Below, piece by piece: positions 15,030-21,978 of a stretch of 23,270 bases of DNA. Both the position numbers and the translations under genes were made by a program. Numbering within the stretch: the first letter of the stretch is position 1; every line of letters starts with the position of its first letter. The stretch covers positions 2,438-25,707 of the forward strand of contig CAJUMT010000022.1 of NCBI GenBank assembly GCA_910587495.1. Reading direction: 5' to 3'. The notes below the pieces were generated by a model. That model saw only the letters and a list, made by a program, of their open reading frames with translations. It did not search any database and had not been told where the DNA came from. The DNA is from an uncultured Lachnospiraceae bacterium (GTDB taxonomy: Bacteria; Bacillota_A; Clostridia; Lachnospirales; Lachnospiraceae).

Positions 15030-17732
15030 TCATCCCAGTTCGACAACAATCTCGTGTGATGATTCCGGCATAGACATAAGCTCCTCCCTGCTAAATACCG
15101 CCAAATTTCCGCGAATGTCCAGCTCTTTTTGTCCGTCACAGGATGCCTTTTTCACTACATATTCCCCGTAATCCAGCTTCTGCGGATTCTGGAACTTGAT
15201 CTGGAAATTCTTCCCCGCGAACTGAAGCTGGAGCTTTGCATTACCTTCAGAATCAAACTGGTCTGTTACCATCTTCGGTTGAATCACCATGTCTCCAATG
15301 TCCCCATGTACGCCAAACATCTCTGTGACAGCCGTAAGCATATACCAACTCGCAGCCCCGGTGAGATAATTGTACATGCCTCTTCCGTCTGCATTAAAAT
15401 ATTCTGGTATACCCGGATAGATTCTGCTGACCTCAAAATTCATGGCTGCATCCGCAAGCGCCTGCAGCGCTTTATGCCCTTCTTTGACAAATCCCCTCTG
15501 GTATAATGCGTTAGCATACATCACCGTCATATGAGAGAATACTGCCCCGTTTTCTTTTTCTCCATATGCGAAACCAAACATCCTGCCCATATTAAATTTC
15601 TGTTCATGGAAGTCTGTGTTCAGCCGGTAGCCGCCGGCCTCTTTTTTATACAGATAATGGTCCGCGCTTTTACAGATCTTTGCAATCTGCTCGTCCCCGG
15701 CTGTCCGGCCCATGATGGCAAATACCTGTCCGATCAGCATCATCCGTACGCCCTGTGGAAAATACCCTTCCACAGGCTGTCCATCGTTATCATAGTAGCT
15801 GTTATACCATCCCTCTCCGTCGTTTCCTTCCAGCCACTCTGTCTGGTTAATATGCTGCCTGAGCCACTCCGCCTTATTTTTCAGATTGTCTGCCAGCTCG
15901 CGTACCGAAACCCGTATCTTTTTCCCGCTGACATTGTGCCGGATCAGCTGGAGATAATCTTCTAACAGCTTCTGCTTTGCAGAAATATCATCGTAAATGC
16001 TGCTGTCCGCCTGCAGAAGCCCGCTGATTTCTTCCAAAAGCTCAATCTCCTTCCAGCCAAACTCGCTTTCCAGAGTATCAAGCAGTTCCGCCATCTGCCA
16101 AAGATTTCCCGCGTAAGCACAGGTAAATGCTACACTCTCCCCGCGCTCGGACGCCATATCCATCGCATCATTCCAGTCCGCGCCCCGGAGCCTATAATGG
16201 TTATGCTCTCCGACTTCATAAAACGCGCACAGATTCTGAAGCAGCAGATGCTCTAAAATGCTTCCTTCATATACGCTGCCGTCCCCGCATTTCTGCTGCA
16301 GGCCGTACGCCGGCTCCCACTCTGTATCCAGGCCTGTACCGCGCTTAGACTGTTCATCTTTAAAATAAGCAACCTGTTCTTTTAAGATCTCAATATCTCC
16401 TGTCTGATCTATGTAGAGCTTTGTAGTTAAAAACGGCCAGACTCCATGGTCCATCCACACACGCGCAATACCATTCCTGTCTGCGACAAATTCTCCCTGA
16501 TGCTCCCCAATGATCGTGGCATTCGTTCCATCCATCCTGACGCCGCCATAATTATCCAGAATCATCTGGCGGACACCGCCTGGATCCATAATCAGAAGGG
16601 AAAGGCAGTCCTGCCATAAATCACGCCAGCCTCTGCCGCCTCTGCCATAGTCATGGTGCGGCAGGAAAGAGCATCCGTAAATCCTTCTTAAAACAGGCTG
16701 AAAGCTTACCCAGCGCATAAAATTGTCAAAGCTTACGTTTCCAGTATCATATCTTACATTGATCTTGTCCTGCCAGTAGCTTTCCATTCGCAGCCGTGCT
16801 TCTTCCACTTTTTCCGCAGTATTATATGCGGAGATCATGCCTTCTACATCTTCTTCCTGCTCCGTAATTCCCATTACAATCGTATAGGACGCCTTCTCGT
16901 TCGGAGCAAGCACAGTCTCTGGAAAACGAATGCCGCCCATGGCTTCTTTTCCCTCTATACAGCTTCCTGCCGGCAGTCCATCTTCATTTTTTATCACTTT
17001 CCACGGACGCGTATAGCTGCCGCCTTCACCGATATAATCTTCTACGGACGGGTAAAAATCTTTTGGCTTTTCTCCATTTCCGGTAATGCCGCATACAAAA
17101 TAGGTCAGGTTATTTTTTCGATGCCCGCGTTCGTCAAAAGACAATACCGGCTTTACATGCACCCCATATTCTGTTGTTTTGATCCTGTGCAGCAGAGAAG
17201 TCACATGCCTGTGGTCCCTGATATTGTCCGCACTCCTTCCAAAGATCGGAACTGCGGCAATCGGCGTAATTTTCTGCGGACAGTCATTTTGGTTGCAGAT
17301 TTCCACATGCATAATCTCCACCTGATTTTCTATTGGCACAAAAGAAGTCACCTTAGCCTGCAGATGATATTTTTCTGACTGTCTTTCAACTGTCTGCCAC
17401 ATAAATCCCGCTGTCAGTGTGCTTGGATCCTGACTGGCTGTAAATTTCTTGTTTTCTTCCTCGGCGGATGCTCCGGTTACTGACCATTCACCTAAATCCT
17501 CGACCCTGCACCAGAAATTTCTTCCTGACCGGTTATTGTGCAGATTTTCTACACTGACCGGCTCCATTAAAAAGGCGTTCTGGTTGATTTTGATGTCGCC
17601 GCCCAGATTCGGTGTCAGGGAGCTTTTGATTCCATGCTCCCCCGCAGCCGGGAAATAAAGATAACTGTAATTTTCCGGCTTTTCAATCAAAAACGTCCCA
17701 TCCCTGTCTAAAAAGTGTATGCTTTCCATCAT
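15030..17732 (-). CDS. GH94 laminaribiose phosphorylase
   Basis: A 900-residue cytoplasmic phosphorylase converting laminaribiose (glucose-beta-1,3-glucose) and phosphate into alpha-glucose 1-phosphate and glucose. The sequence follows the Paenibacillus laminaribiose phosphorylase closely as I recall it: ISYLYFP-like start (SYLYFPAAGE), EPVSVENLHNN-RSGRNFW near 57-74, GRSADNIRDHRHVTSLLHRI at 165-184, LSFDERGHRKN, YGCSFLPHHDYG at 352-363, WRDLWQDCL, and the general-acid motif RGADWNDAMDM (Asp519/Asp522). The length matches that enzyme (about 910). The start has AGGAGG five bases upstream; a second ATG follows directly. This is a different GH94 branch from the gene at 8473. The GH16 glucanase downstream supplies its likely substrate. 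The promoter region contains tandem 68-bp repeats. Confidence 0.92.
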   Translation of the reverse strand: MMESIHFLDRDGTFLIEKPENYSYLYFPAAGEHGIKSSLTPNLGGDIKINQNAFLMEPVSVENLHNNRSGRNFWCRVEDLGEWSVTGASAEEENKKFTASQDPSTLTAGFMWQTVERQSEKYHLQAKVTSFVPIENQVEIMHVEICNQNDCPQKITPIAAVPIFGRSADNIRDHRHVTSLLHRIKTTEYGVHVKPVLSFDERGHRKNNLTYFVCGITGNGEKPKDFYPSVEDYIGEGGSYTRPWKVIKNEDGLPAGSCIEGKEAMGGIRFPETVLAPNEKASYTIVMGITEQEEDVEGMISAYNTAEKVEEARLRMESYWQDKINVRYDTGNVSFDNFMRWVSFQPVLRRIYGCSFLPHHDYGRGGRGWRDLWQDCLSLLIMDPGGVRQMILDNYGGVRMDGTNATIIGEHQGEFVADRNGIARVWMDHGVWPFLTTKLYIDQTGDIEILKEQVAYFKDEQSKRGTGLDTEWEPAYGLQQKCGDGSVYEGSILEHLLLQNLCAFYEVGEHNHYRLRGADWNDAMDMASERGESVAFTCAYAGNLWQMAELLDTLESEFGWKEIELLEEISGLLQADSSIYDDISAKQKLLEDYLQLIRHNVSGKKIRVSVRELADNLKNKAEWLRQHINQTEWLEGNDGEGWYNSYYDNDGQPVEGYFPQGVRMMLIGQVFAIMGRTAGDEQIAKICKSADHYLYKKEAGGYRLNTDFHEQKFNMGRMFGFAYGEKENGAVFSHMTVMYANALYQRGFVKEGHKALQALADAAMNFEVSRIYPGIPEYFNADGRGMYNYLTGAASWYMLTAVTEMFGVHGDIGDMVIQPKMVTDQFDSEGNAKLQLQFAGKNFQIKFQNPQKLDYGEYVVKKASCDGQKELDIRGNLAVFSREELMSMPESSHEIVVELG

Positions 17733-17745
17733 ACTTACCTCCTAA

Positions 17746-17906
17746 AAAATATTGCTTTTTATGTATAGGATCTACTTCCTGCATATCCCTGATGTCAATA
17801 CTTGCCTCACTGCAAAATATTACTTTTATGCATTTTGATTTGCTTCCTGCATATCCTTGATGTCAATTTTTACTTTACTGCAAAACATTACTTTTTATAT
17901 TTGCAC
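17746..17906 (-). repeat. 68-bp tandem repeat, about 2.4 copies, in the laminaribiose phosphorylase promoter region
   Basis: Units start at 17746, 17814 and 17882 (AAAATATT, AAAATATT, AAAACATT), an exact 68-bp period; the third is partial. The best conserved core is CTTCCTGCATATCC-T/C-TGATGTCAAT. On the minus strand each full unit carries TTGACATCA-GGATATGCAGGAAG, with a perfect TTGACA. The repeats fill the 189-bp gap between the chemoreceptor and phosphorylase genes and therefore duplicate promoter or operator sequence. Confidence 0.7.
17763..17830 (-). promoter_or_regulatory. tentative promoter of the laminaribiose phosphorylase-GH16 operon
   Basis: TATACA on the minus strand (17763-17768) is a fair -10 box without a -35 at 17 bp. 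GCAAAAT at 17812-17818 puts AAAAT 46 nt from the -10 box, as in the three stronger promoters, but the CATG half of the motif is missing. The position lies in the tandem repeats, so the distal copy at 17881 repeats the same bases 68 bp further up. Confidence 0.3.
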
Positions 17907-17921
17907 AGACAGTTCATGCTC

Positions 17922-19994
17922 CTAAGATCTCGTTCTTACTTCCTGGACTGTCGGCGCCCCGTTCCCTTGAATTTTAAAGCTACCCATCTGTACGGCAAGC
18001 TCTTCTGCTGAAGCTGTCAGGTCTTCGGATTCCTTTGCCACAGTTTCACTGTTTGCGATCAGACTGTTTGCCTGCTTCACCAAAATATCAGAAGAATCCA
18101 GAATCTGCTGCGAGCTTGCCGCCTGCTCCTCAGATATAGCTGCGACATCCACTGCCACACTTTCTACATGAATCACCTTCTGTATCATGTCATGCACCAG
18201 CCCATTTACTGCCGCAATATTCTCAAAAATCATGTCAAATGTCTTCGCAGCATTTTGAATCAGCACGCTGCTGCTGTTAATATTTTTCACACTATCATCT
18301 GCCTGAATGACAACATCCCCGATCGACGACTTAATTTCCATAACCAGCTTGTCAATATTCTGCACAGAGCCAACGCTTGTCTGTGCCAGCTTGCCGATTT
18401 CTGATGCCACCACAGCGAATCCTCTTCCTGCATCTCCCGCACGGGCTGCTTCAATGGAGGCATTCAGTGACAGCAGGTTTGTTTCTTCCGCGATATTTCC
18501 AATGACCTTTGTGATATTTGTGATCTCTTCCGACGCTTTGTCAACTTCATCGATCGCAGACTGTAATTTTTCCACAGACTGATGGATATTCTGCATGGCT
18601 TCGCTTACTTCCTGCATCGCCTGCATACCTTTTTGAGATACGTCGACCGTTTCGAGCATTTTACTGTTTACGCCGTCGCCGTCTTCTTTTGTTTCCGCAA
18701 CTACCCCTGCCAGCGTCGTTGCGCTTTCCGCAATTCCACCGACGGATAAGGACAGGCACTCGATGGTTTTATTCAGTTCCTTCATCGACTCATTTTGTAT
18801 TTTAGATGCCGAAAACATCTGCCCGGATACATCCCGGCTGCTGTCCGCCTGACCGCGCAGTGTGTCAGAAACACCGTTGATCGAAGAAATCATACTGCGC
18901 ATTGCCTCAATAAACTTCTCCACACACTTCCCCATAGCCCCGATTTCATCATTGCTCTTCGTATAGCTGCGGACGGTAAAATCTCCATCCGTCATACGCT
19001 TTATGACTTCTGTCAATTTTTTTACCGGCCTAATAAAAATATGTACTATTCGTTCCATTAATACGGTCAGGATCAGCACCGATACCAGACCAAATAGAAC
19101 CATGATATTGCGGACACGGTCTAAGTCCTGATAAACCATCTTGGACGGAATATAGGATACGAGCAGCCAATCTGTTCCTTCTACTTCTTCAAACACCGAA
19201 ATATTTCCGCAGATTTCCGCCATATCCGTCTCATCGGATGTAATTCTTTTTGATATTTCCTGCATGAACTCATCATCCAGTTCATTAATCTTTTTAGAAA
19301 TTATGCTTGTGTCCCGACATGCCAGAATCGTATCATCCTTGCGGTTTACTAAAAATGACTCAGCACCCTCCATCTCTACAAAGCTGTTTACGTAAATACT
19401 GACAACATCTAAAGACAGCTCCGCCGAAAGCACGAATACGTCGTTCGAGCTGCTGCGCAGCATACCACAGGCGCTGATGACCTGATCGCCATTTTTATTC
19501 GTGTAGGCATCGGTAAATCCCATGTTCACCCTTGTAAGGCCATCCCGGAACCATTCCTGCAGCGTGATGCCTGATTCCTGGGATTGATCTGCCGCACTCT
19601 CCGGCTCTGCAGCTTTCTCTGATTTCTCCTCTCCACCCGACGACTGATGCAGCCTGCCTTGTGTATCTGCCAGACAAATCCCATTCGGATAATTGCTGTC
19701 AAAATTATAATAGGCATCCAAATAAGCTTGCATCTGCTCCTTATCAAACTCCATCCGCTCAAGCGCCTGCTTTTCCACCTGAAAAGATGTCAGATTTCGA
19801 TCCAGCCACGCTTCGATCTTAGCAGCCTGCCCTTTTACAGACGTTTCCAACAGCTCGTGCGCATTCTGCTCGATCACATCTTTGGATACACTGTAAGACA
19901 GCCCGGTGAGCACTACGATAATCACAATGACTACAGGAAGTATGATGCTCAAAAGCTTCGTCTTTATCGAAATAAATCTTTTTCCTTTTTTCAT
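17922..19994 (-). CDS. methyl-accepting chemotaxis protein
   Basis: A 690-residue transmembrane chemoreceptor that signals to CheA/CheW and the flagellar motor. It has a membrane segment at about 13-34, an extracellular dCache-like sensor (about 35-290), a second segment (about 296-318), a HAMP linker (319-370) and the cytoplasmic signalling coiled coil. The highly conserved tip EETNLLSLNASIEAARAGDA occupies 503-522, with Glu/Gln methylation regions either side. The sensor carries an acidic Glu/Ser-rich insertion at about 118-142. The start has a GGAAGGGGA site eight bases upstream. It follows the sugar-binding lipoprotein gene by 100 bp and is likely co-transcribed with it, suggesting an indirect sugar sensor in which the loaded binding protein docks on the receptor. 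Direct sensing by the dCache domain is equally possible. Confidence 0.93.
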   Translation of the reverse strand: MKKGKRFISIKTKLLSIILPVVIVIIVVLTGLSYSVSKDVIEQNAHELLETSVKGQAAKIEAWLDRNLTSFQVEKQALERMEFDKEQMQAYLDAYYNFDSNYPNGICLADTQGRLHQSSGGEEKSEKAAEPESAADQSQESGITLQEWFRDGLTRVNMGFTDAYTNKNGDQVISACGMLRSSSNDVFVLSAELSLDVVSIYVNSFVEMEGAESFLVNRKDDTILACRDTSIISKKINELDDEFMQEISKRITSDETDMAEICGNISVFEEVEGTDWLLVSYIPSKMVYQDLDRVRNIMVLFGLVSVLILTVLMERIVHIFIRPVKKLTEVIKRMTDGDFTVRSYTKSNDEIGAMGKCVEKFIEAMRSMISSINGVSDTLRGQADSSRDVSGQMFSASKIQNESMKELNKTIECLSLSVGGIAESATTLAGVVAETKEDGDGVNSKMLETVDVSQKGMQAMQEVSEAMQNIHQSVEKLQSAIDEVDKASEEITNITKVIGNIAEETNLLSLNASIEAARAGDAGRGFAVVASEIGKLAQTSVGSVQNIDKLVMEIKSSIGDVVIQADDSVKNINSSSVLIQNAAKTFDMIFENIAAVNGLVHDMIQKVIHVESVAVDVAAISEEQAASSQQILDSSDILVKQANSLIANSETVAKESEDLTASAEELAVQMGSFKIQGNGAPTVQEVRTRS

Positions 19995-20013
19995 CAGTAT
20001 TATCCCCTTCCAA

Positions 20014-20127
20014 TACTTTTAAATATGGCACAGACTGTTATTGATACTGTGACACATTGGCGGCATCTACTACTTTTAATTATAACGCAGACTCTTATTG
20101 ATACTGTGACACATTGGCAGCATCTAC
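20014..20127. repeat. 57-bp tandem duplication covering the 3' end of the sensor binding-protein gene
   Basis: Two adjacent 57-bp units, 20014-20070 and 20071-20127, agree at 51 of 57 positions. The second contains the final codons (VDAANVSQYQ) and stop of the binding-protein gene; the first repeats the same codons and stop beyond it. Since 57 is 19 codons, the copy stays in frame after the stop. Confidence 0.85.
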
Positions 20128-21063
20128 TTTTTCAAAAGGCAGCAGAATGTATTTGCCGTCTTCAGACGCGCAATCGATTTCCGATACAGACTCCCCGCCT
20201 GAAAGTTTCACTGCTGCCTCAACCGCAGCGGCTATCTGGCTGGACATCGGCTGGTACACTGTAAAATCCATCCTGCCATCAACGATTCCCTGGCACCCGC
20301 CCTCGGAAGCATCCACGCCCAAAAACAATACCGAATCCATATCGTATCCCGCTTCTTCAAAAGCTTCCGCTGCGCCAAGCGCCATGTCATCGTTGTTAGC
20401 TGCTACGCAGTCAACGGGACTGCCTGTCTTCAAAAACATTTCCATGAACTCCTTCGCAGTGTCCGAGCTCCAGCCTGCGTAATCTTCAAAGACATAATTA
20501 ATTTTTTTTCCGCTAGCCTTCAAGGTCTTTTTCAGCCCGTTTGTCCTGCCTGCGGCCCCGGAAGCATCTCTTGGGCCTTTTAATATTGCCACATTGATTT
20601 CATCCCTGCCTGCATACTGCTGTAATATGTACTCTGCCTGATACTGCCCCGCCATATACTCATCAGATGCTACATAGATATACCTGTCTTTTTCCAACTG
20701 GCTGTCGTCCGGCGCGTTATTGATAAATACAATCGGCGTATCTTTGGCAGCTGCTTTCAGCTCGGAGACGATATCCGCAGAAACCGGCCCGCATAAAATT
20801 ACACTGCTGCCCTCGGCGGCAGACTTGATCTGCGCAGCCTGTGTCTCTATAGATTTCTCCGCGTATCCTACTTCAAAATCAGCCCCCTGTTTTTGTGCCT
20901 GCTCCTTGAGCTGATCTGCCCATCCTTCGTAATAATCTCCGCTTTCTATTGCCGCATAATAAATGTTTACGCGGCCATTTGATACGCTTTTGCTCTGGCA
21001 CCCGCTTAAAAACATAACAGCCATTACTGATGCCATAAACACTGCTTTTGTTTTTTTCATCAT
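20095..21063 (-). CDS. sugar-binding lipoprotein (periplasmic-binding-protein-like, RbsB type) without transporter
   Basis: A predicted 322-residue lipoprotein from the ATG at 21063, five bases after GGAGG; the next codon is also ATG with eight-base spacing, so either may be used. The frame stays open to 21141 but that extension precedes the ribosome site and would bury the signal peptide. The lipobox LSGC gives a lipidated Cys near residue 22. The rest is a type I periplasmic-binding fold (Peripla_BP_4 family): NIYYAAIESGDYYEGWADQL, QAAQIKSAAE, then NNDDMALGAAEAFEEAG and GVDASEGG in the second lobe. The family binds mono- or short oligosaccharides. No permease or ATPase gene is adjacent; the downstream gene is a chemoreceptor, suggesting a sensory role. 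It has its own promoter with the shared operator. Confidence 0.88.
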   Translation of the reverse strand: MMKKTKAVFMASVMAVMFLSGCQSKSVSNGRVNIYYAAIESGDYYEGWADQLKEQAQKQGADFEVGYAEKSIETQAAQIKSAAEGSSVILCGPVSADIVSELKAAAKDTPIVFINNAPDDSQLEKDRYIYVASDEYMAGQYQAEYILQQYAGRDEINVAILKGPRDASGAAGRTNGLKKTLKASGKKINYVFEDYAGWSSDTAKEFMEMFLKTGSPVDCVAANNDDMALGAAEAFEEAGYDMDSVLFLGVDASEGGCQGIVDGRMDFTVYQPMSSQIAAAVEAAVKLSGGESVSEIDCASEDGKYILLPFEKVDAANVSQYQ

Positions 21064-21103
21064 AGCAACCTCCATTCTCCTTGTGCTTTTGATATCACAT
21101 GCA

Positions 21104-21131
21104 GCTTTCCAAATCATTTCACGCTTTCCAA
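21104..21131 (-). repeat. 19-nt-spaced direct repeat in the leader of the sensor binding protein
   Basis: GCTTTCCAA occurs at 21104-21112 and 21123-21131, an exact 9-bp direct repeat with 19-bp period. It lies just downstream of the predicted start site (about +5 to +32). It could be a binding site for a protein that recognises direct repeats or part of the leader RNA. Confidence 0.35.
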
Positions 21132-21142
21132 CAGATGCCAAA

Positions 21143-21210
21143 ATTATATCTGAATTACGATTCCTTAATATATAAAAACTGTTTTAAAAATATAAAATTC
21201 ATGTCATTAT
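21143..21210 (-). promoter_or_regulatory. activator-dependent promoter of the sensor genes, with operator
   Basis: TATAAT on the minus strand at 21143-21148 (predicted start near 21136) has no -35 consensus at 21166-21171. AAAATTCATG-TC-ATTAT at 21194-21210 has its AAAAT exactly 46 nt from the -10 box, as at the GH94 and transporter promoters, with one extra T before CATG. Confidence 0.55.
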
Positions 21211-21228
21211 TTTATCAGCCTTAAAAAC

Positions 21229-21246
21229 CATGGGCTTTGCCCCATG
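21229..21246. other. short GC-rich hairpin
   Basis: CATGGGC and GCCCCATG pair around a TTT loop with one bulged C. It lies just upstream of the sensor promoter and begins a stretch of four hairpins that fills the gene-free interval up to the IS fragment. Confidence 0.4.
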
Positions 21247-21263
21247 CATCCATGATTAAGCAA

Positions 21264-21313
21264 AAAAATACGAGATTGAGACAGCCTGTCAGCTTTCAGA
21301 ATCCCGTATTTTT
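21264..21313. terminator. bidirectional intrinsic terminator-like hairpin
   Basis: AAAAATACGAGATT (21264-21277) pairs with AATCCCGTATTTTT (21300-21313) with one mismatch, and a GACAG/CTGTC mini-hairpin sits in the loop. The A-tract and T-tract make it a plausible terminator in both directions. It is followed on the plus strand by more T-rich sequence. No complete gene ends here, so it may shield the sensor promoter or be left from lost genes. Confidence 0.55.
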
Positions 21314-21360
21314 ATTATTTTTCAATTCTTATTTTTATTTTTTTGATTAAATATGTACTC

Positions 21361-21456
21361 ATCCGGCTCATTGAAAGTTCGCCTTTGGCGAAGAGCCGGA
21401 TTCCCTCTTGGCATAATTTATACGTCCTTACGTACTTTGCAGTAAATGCAAAGTAC
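21361..21456. other. pair of strong hairpins in the gene-free region before the IS
   Basis: Hairpin one: ATCCGGCTC (21361-21369) pairs perfectly with GAGCCGGAT (21393-21401), and TTCGCC pairs with GGCGAA (21378-21392) at its tip, stacked on the 3' side with an 8-nt bulge opposite. Hairpin two: GTACTTTGCA (21432-21441) pairs perfectly with TGCAAAGTAC (21447-21456) around five bases. No coding frame fits here. This could be a small RNA, a transposon end or a folded intergenic repeat; I cannot tell which. Confidence 0.45.
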
Positions 21457-21519
21457 CGGGCTGAACTGCTATAGGCTATTCTTTGATTAGAAACAGCTCT
21501 GACGATTAAAAATTTTTCG

Positions 21520-21875
21520 CAAAAAAACCTCCCATTTTATGGGAAAACAGGCGATAATATAATTAACAACAAACTATTTTTTCGCACATTCCACATAAAG
21601 AAGGGAGGTTTTTTTATGAAAACAAAGCTGAAAGTGACACGGAAAGAAACACGCAGACATATGGAACAGTTTCATCTTGCAGTAGAACTTGTCAAAGTTA
21701 TAAACCATTTTTTCCCTGACCTGATCCATCTGTTAAAACAGACACAAGACCCCAGAAACCAGGGTTATATTACCTATCCCAATGTCATACTTCTAATGAC
21801 CCGCATCCTTTCTTCTATATTCTATATCAGCAGCATGAGAAAAACAAGCCAGAAATTTAATTCTGATGTAGCCTT
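21520..21875 (+). mobile_element. left part of an IS element, truncated at its right side
   Basis: The left end is marked by C-A7-CCTCCC at 21520-21533, the inverse of the right end at 1238-1253. A candidate -10 TATAAT is at 21558-21563 with a poor -35. The transposase starts at 21616 and its homology stops abruptly at about 21875, where conjugative-element helicase sequence begins. No right end is present here. Confidence 0.65.
21521..21615 (+). promoter_or_regulatory. inverted repeat able to mask the transposase ribosome binding site
   Basis: A7-CCTCCC at 21521-21533 is the perfect complement of GGGAGG-T7 at 21603-21615, which contains the ribosome binding site directly before the ATG at 21616. 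A transcript entering from outside would fold and hide the site. A transcript from the internal promoter near 21558 would lack the left arm and be translated. Confidence 0.6.
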
Positions 21876-21978
21876 TACAATGAAAAGTTTAATGCGACAA
21901 GGCCGCGCGAATACGACGGAAGCCATATCGTATTTTCTGGTATCAATCCTGCAATTAAACTGCAGCCGCACCAGTTAA
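21616..21978 (+). pseudogene. IS transposase, N-terminal fragment
   Basis: The start ATG follows GGGAGG by 7 T. The first 86 codons or so (to about 21875) are the N-terminal region of the same transposase type as the fragment at 162-1166: HFFPDLIHLL, DPRNQGYITYPN, LLMTRILSSIFYISSMRK and SQKFNSD. After that the frame leaves the family and reads about 34 unrelated codons to a stop at 21978, out of frame with the helicase sequence it now overlaps. All catalytic residues are missing, so it is non-functional. Confidence 0.8.

Noticed and set aside
14978..15139. In-frame extension of the GH16 gene to an ATG at 15139
   Set aside because: It overlaps the end of the GH94 gene and places about 54 residues before an evident signal peptide. 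The ATG at 14977 has its own AGGAGA site.
17746..17906. Repeats as a CRISPR array
   Set aside because: Only 2.4 diverged units with no unique spacers and no cas genes; better described as tandem duplication.
21113..21131. CcpA cre-like site (TGGAAAGCG on the minus strand)
   Set aside because: The central CG is shifted by one base relative to the cre consensus and half-site symmetry is missing.
21064..21141. Longer start of the sensor binding protein at 21141
   Set aside because: It lies upstream of the GGAGG site and would bury the lipoprotein signal; it also falls at the predicted transcription start.
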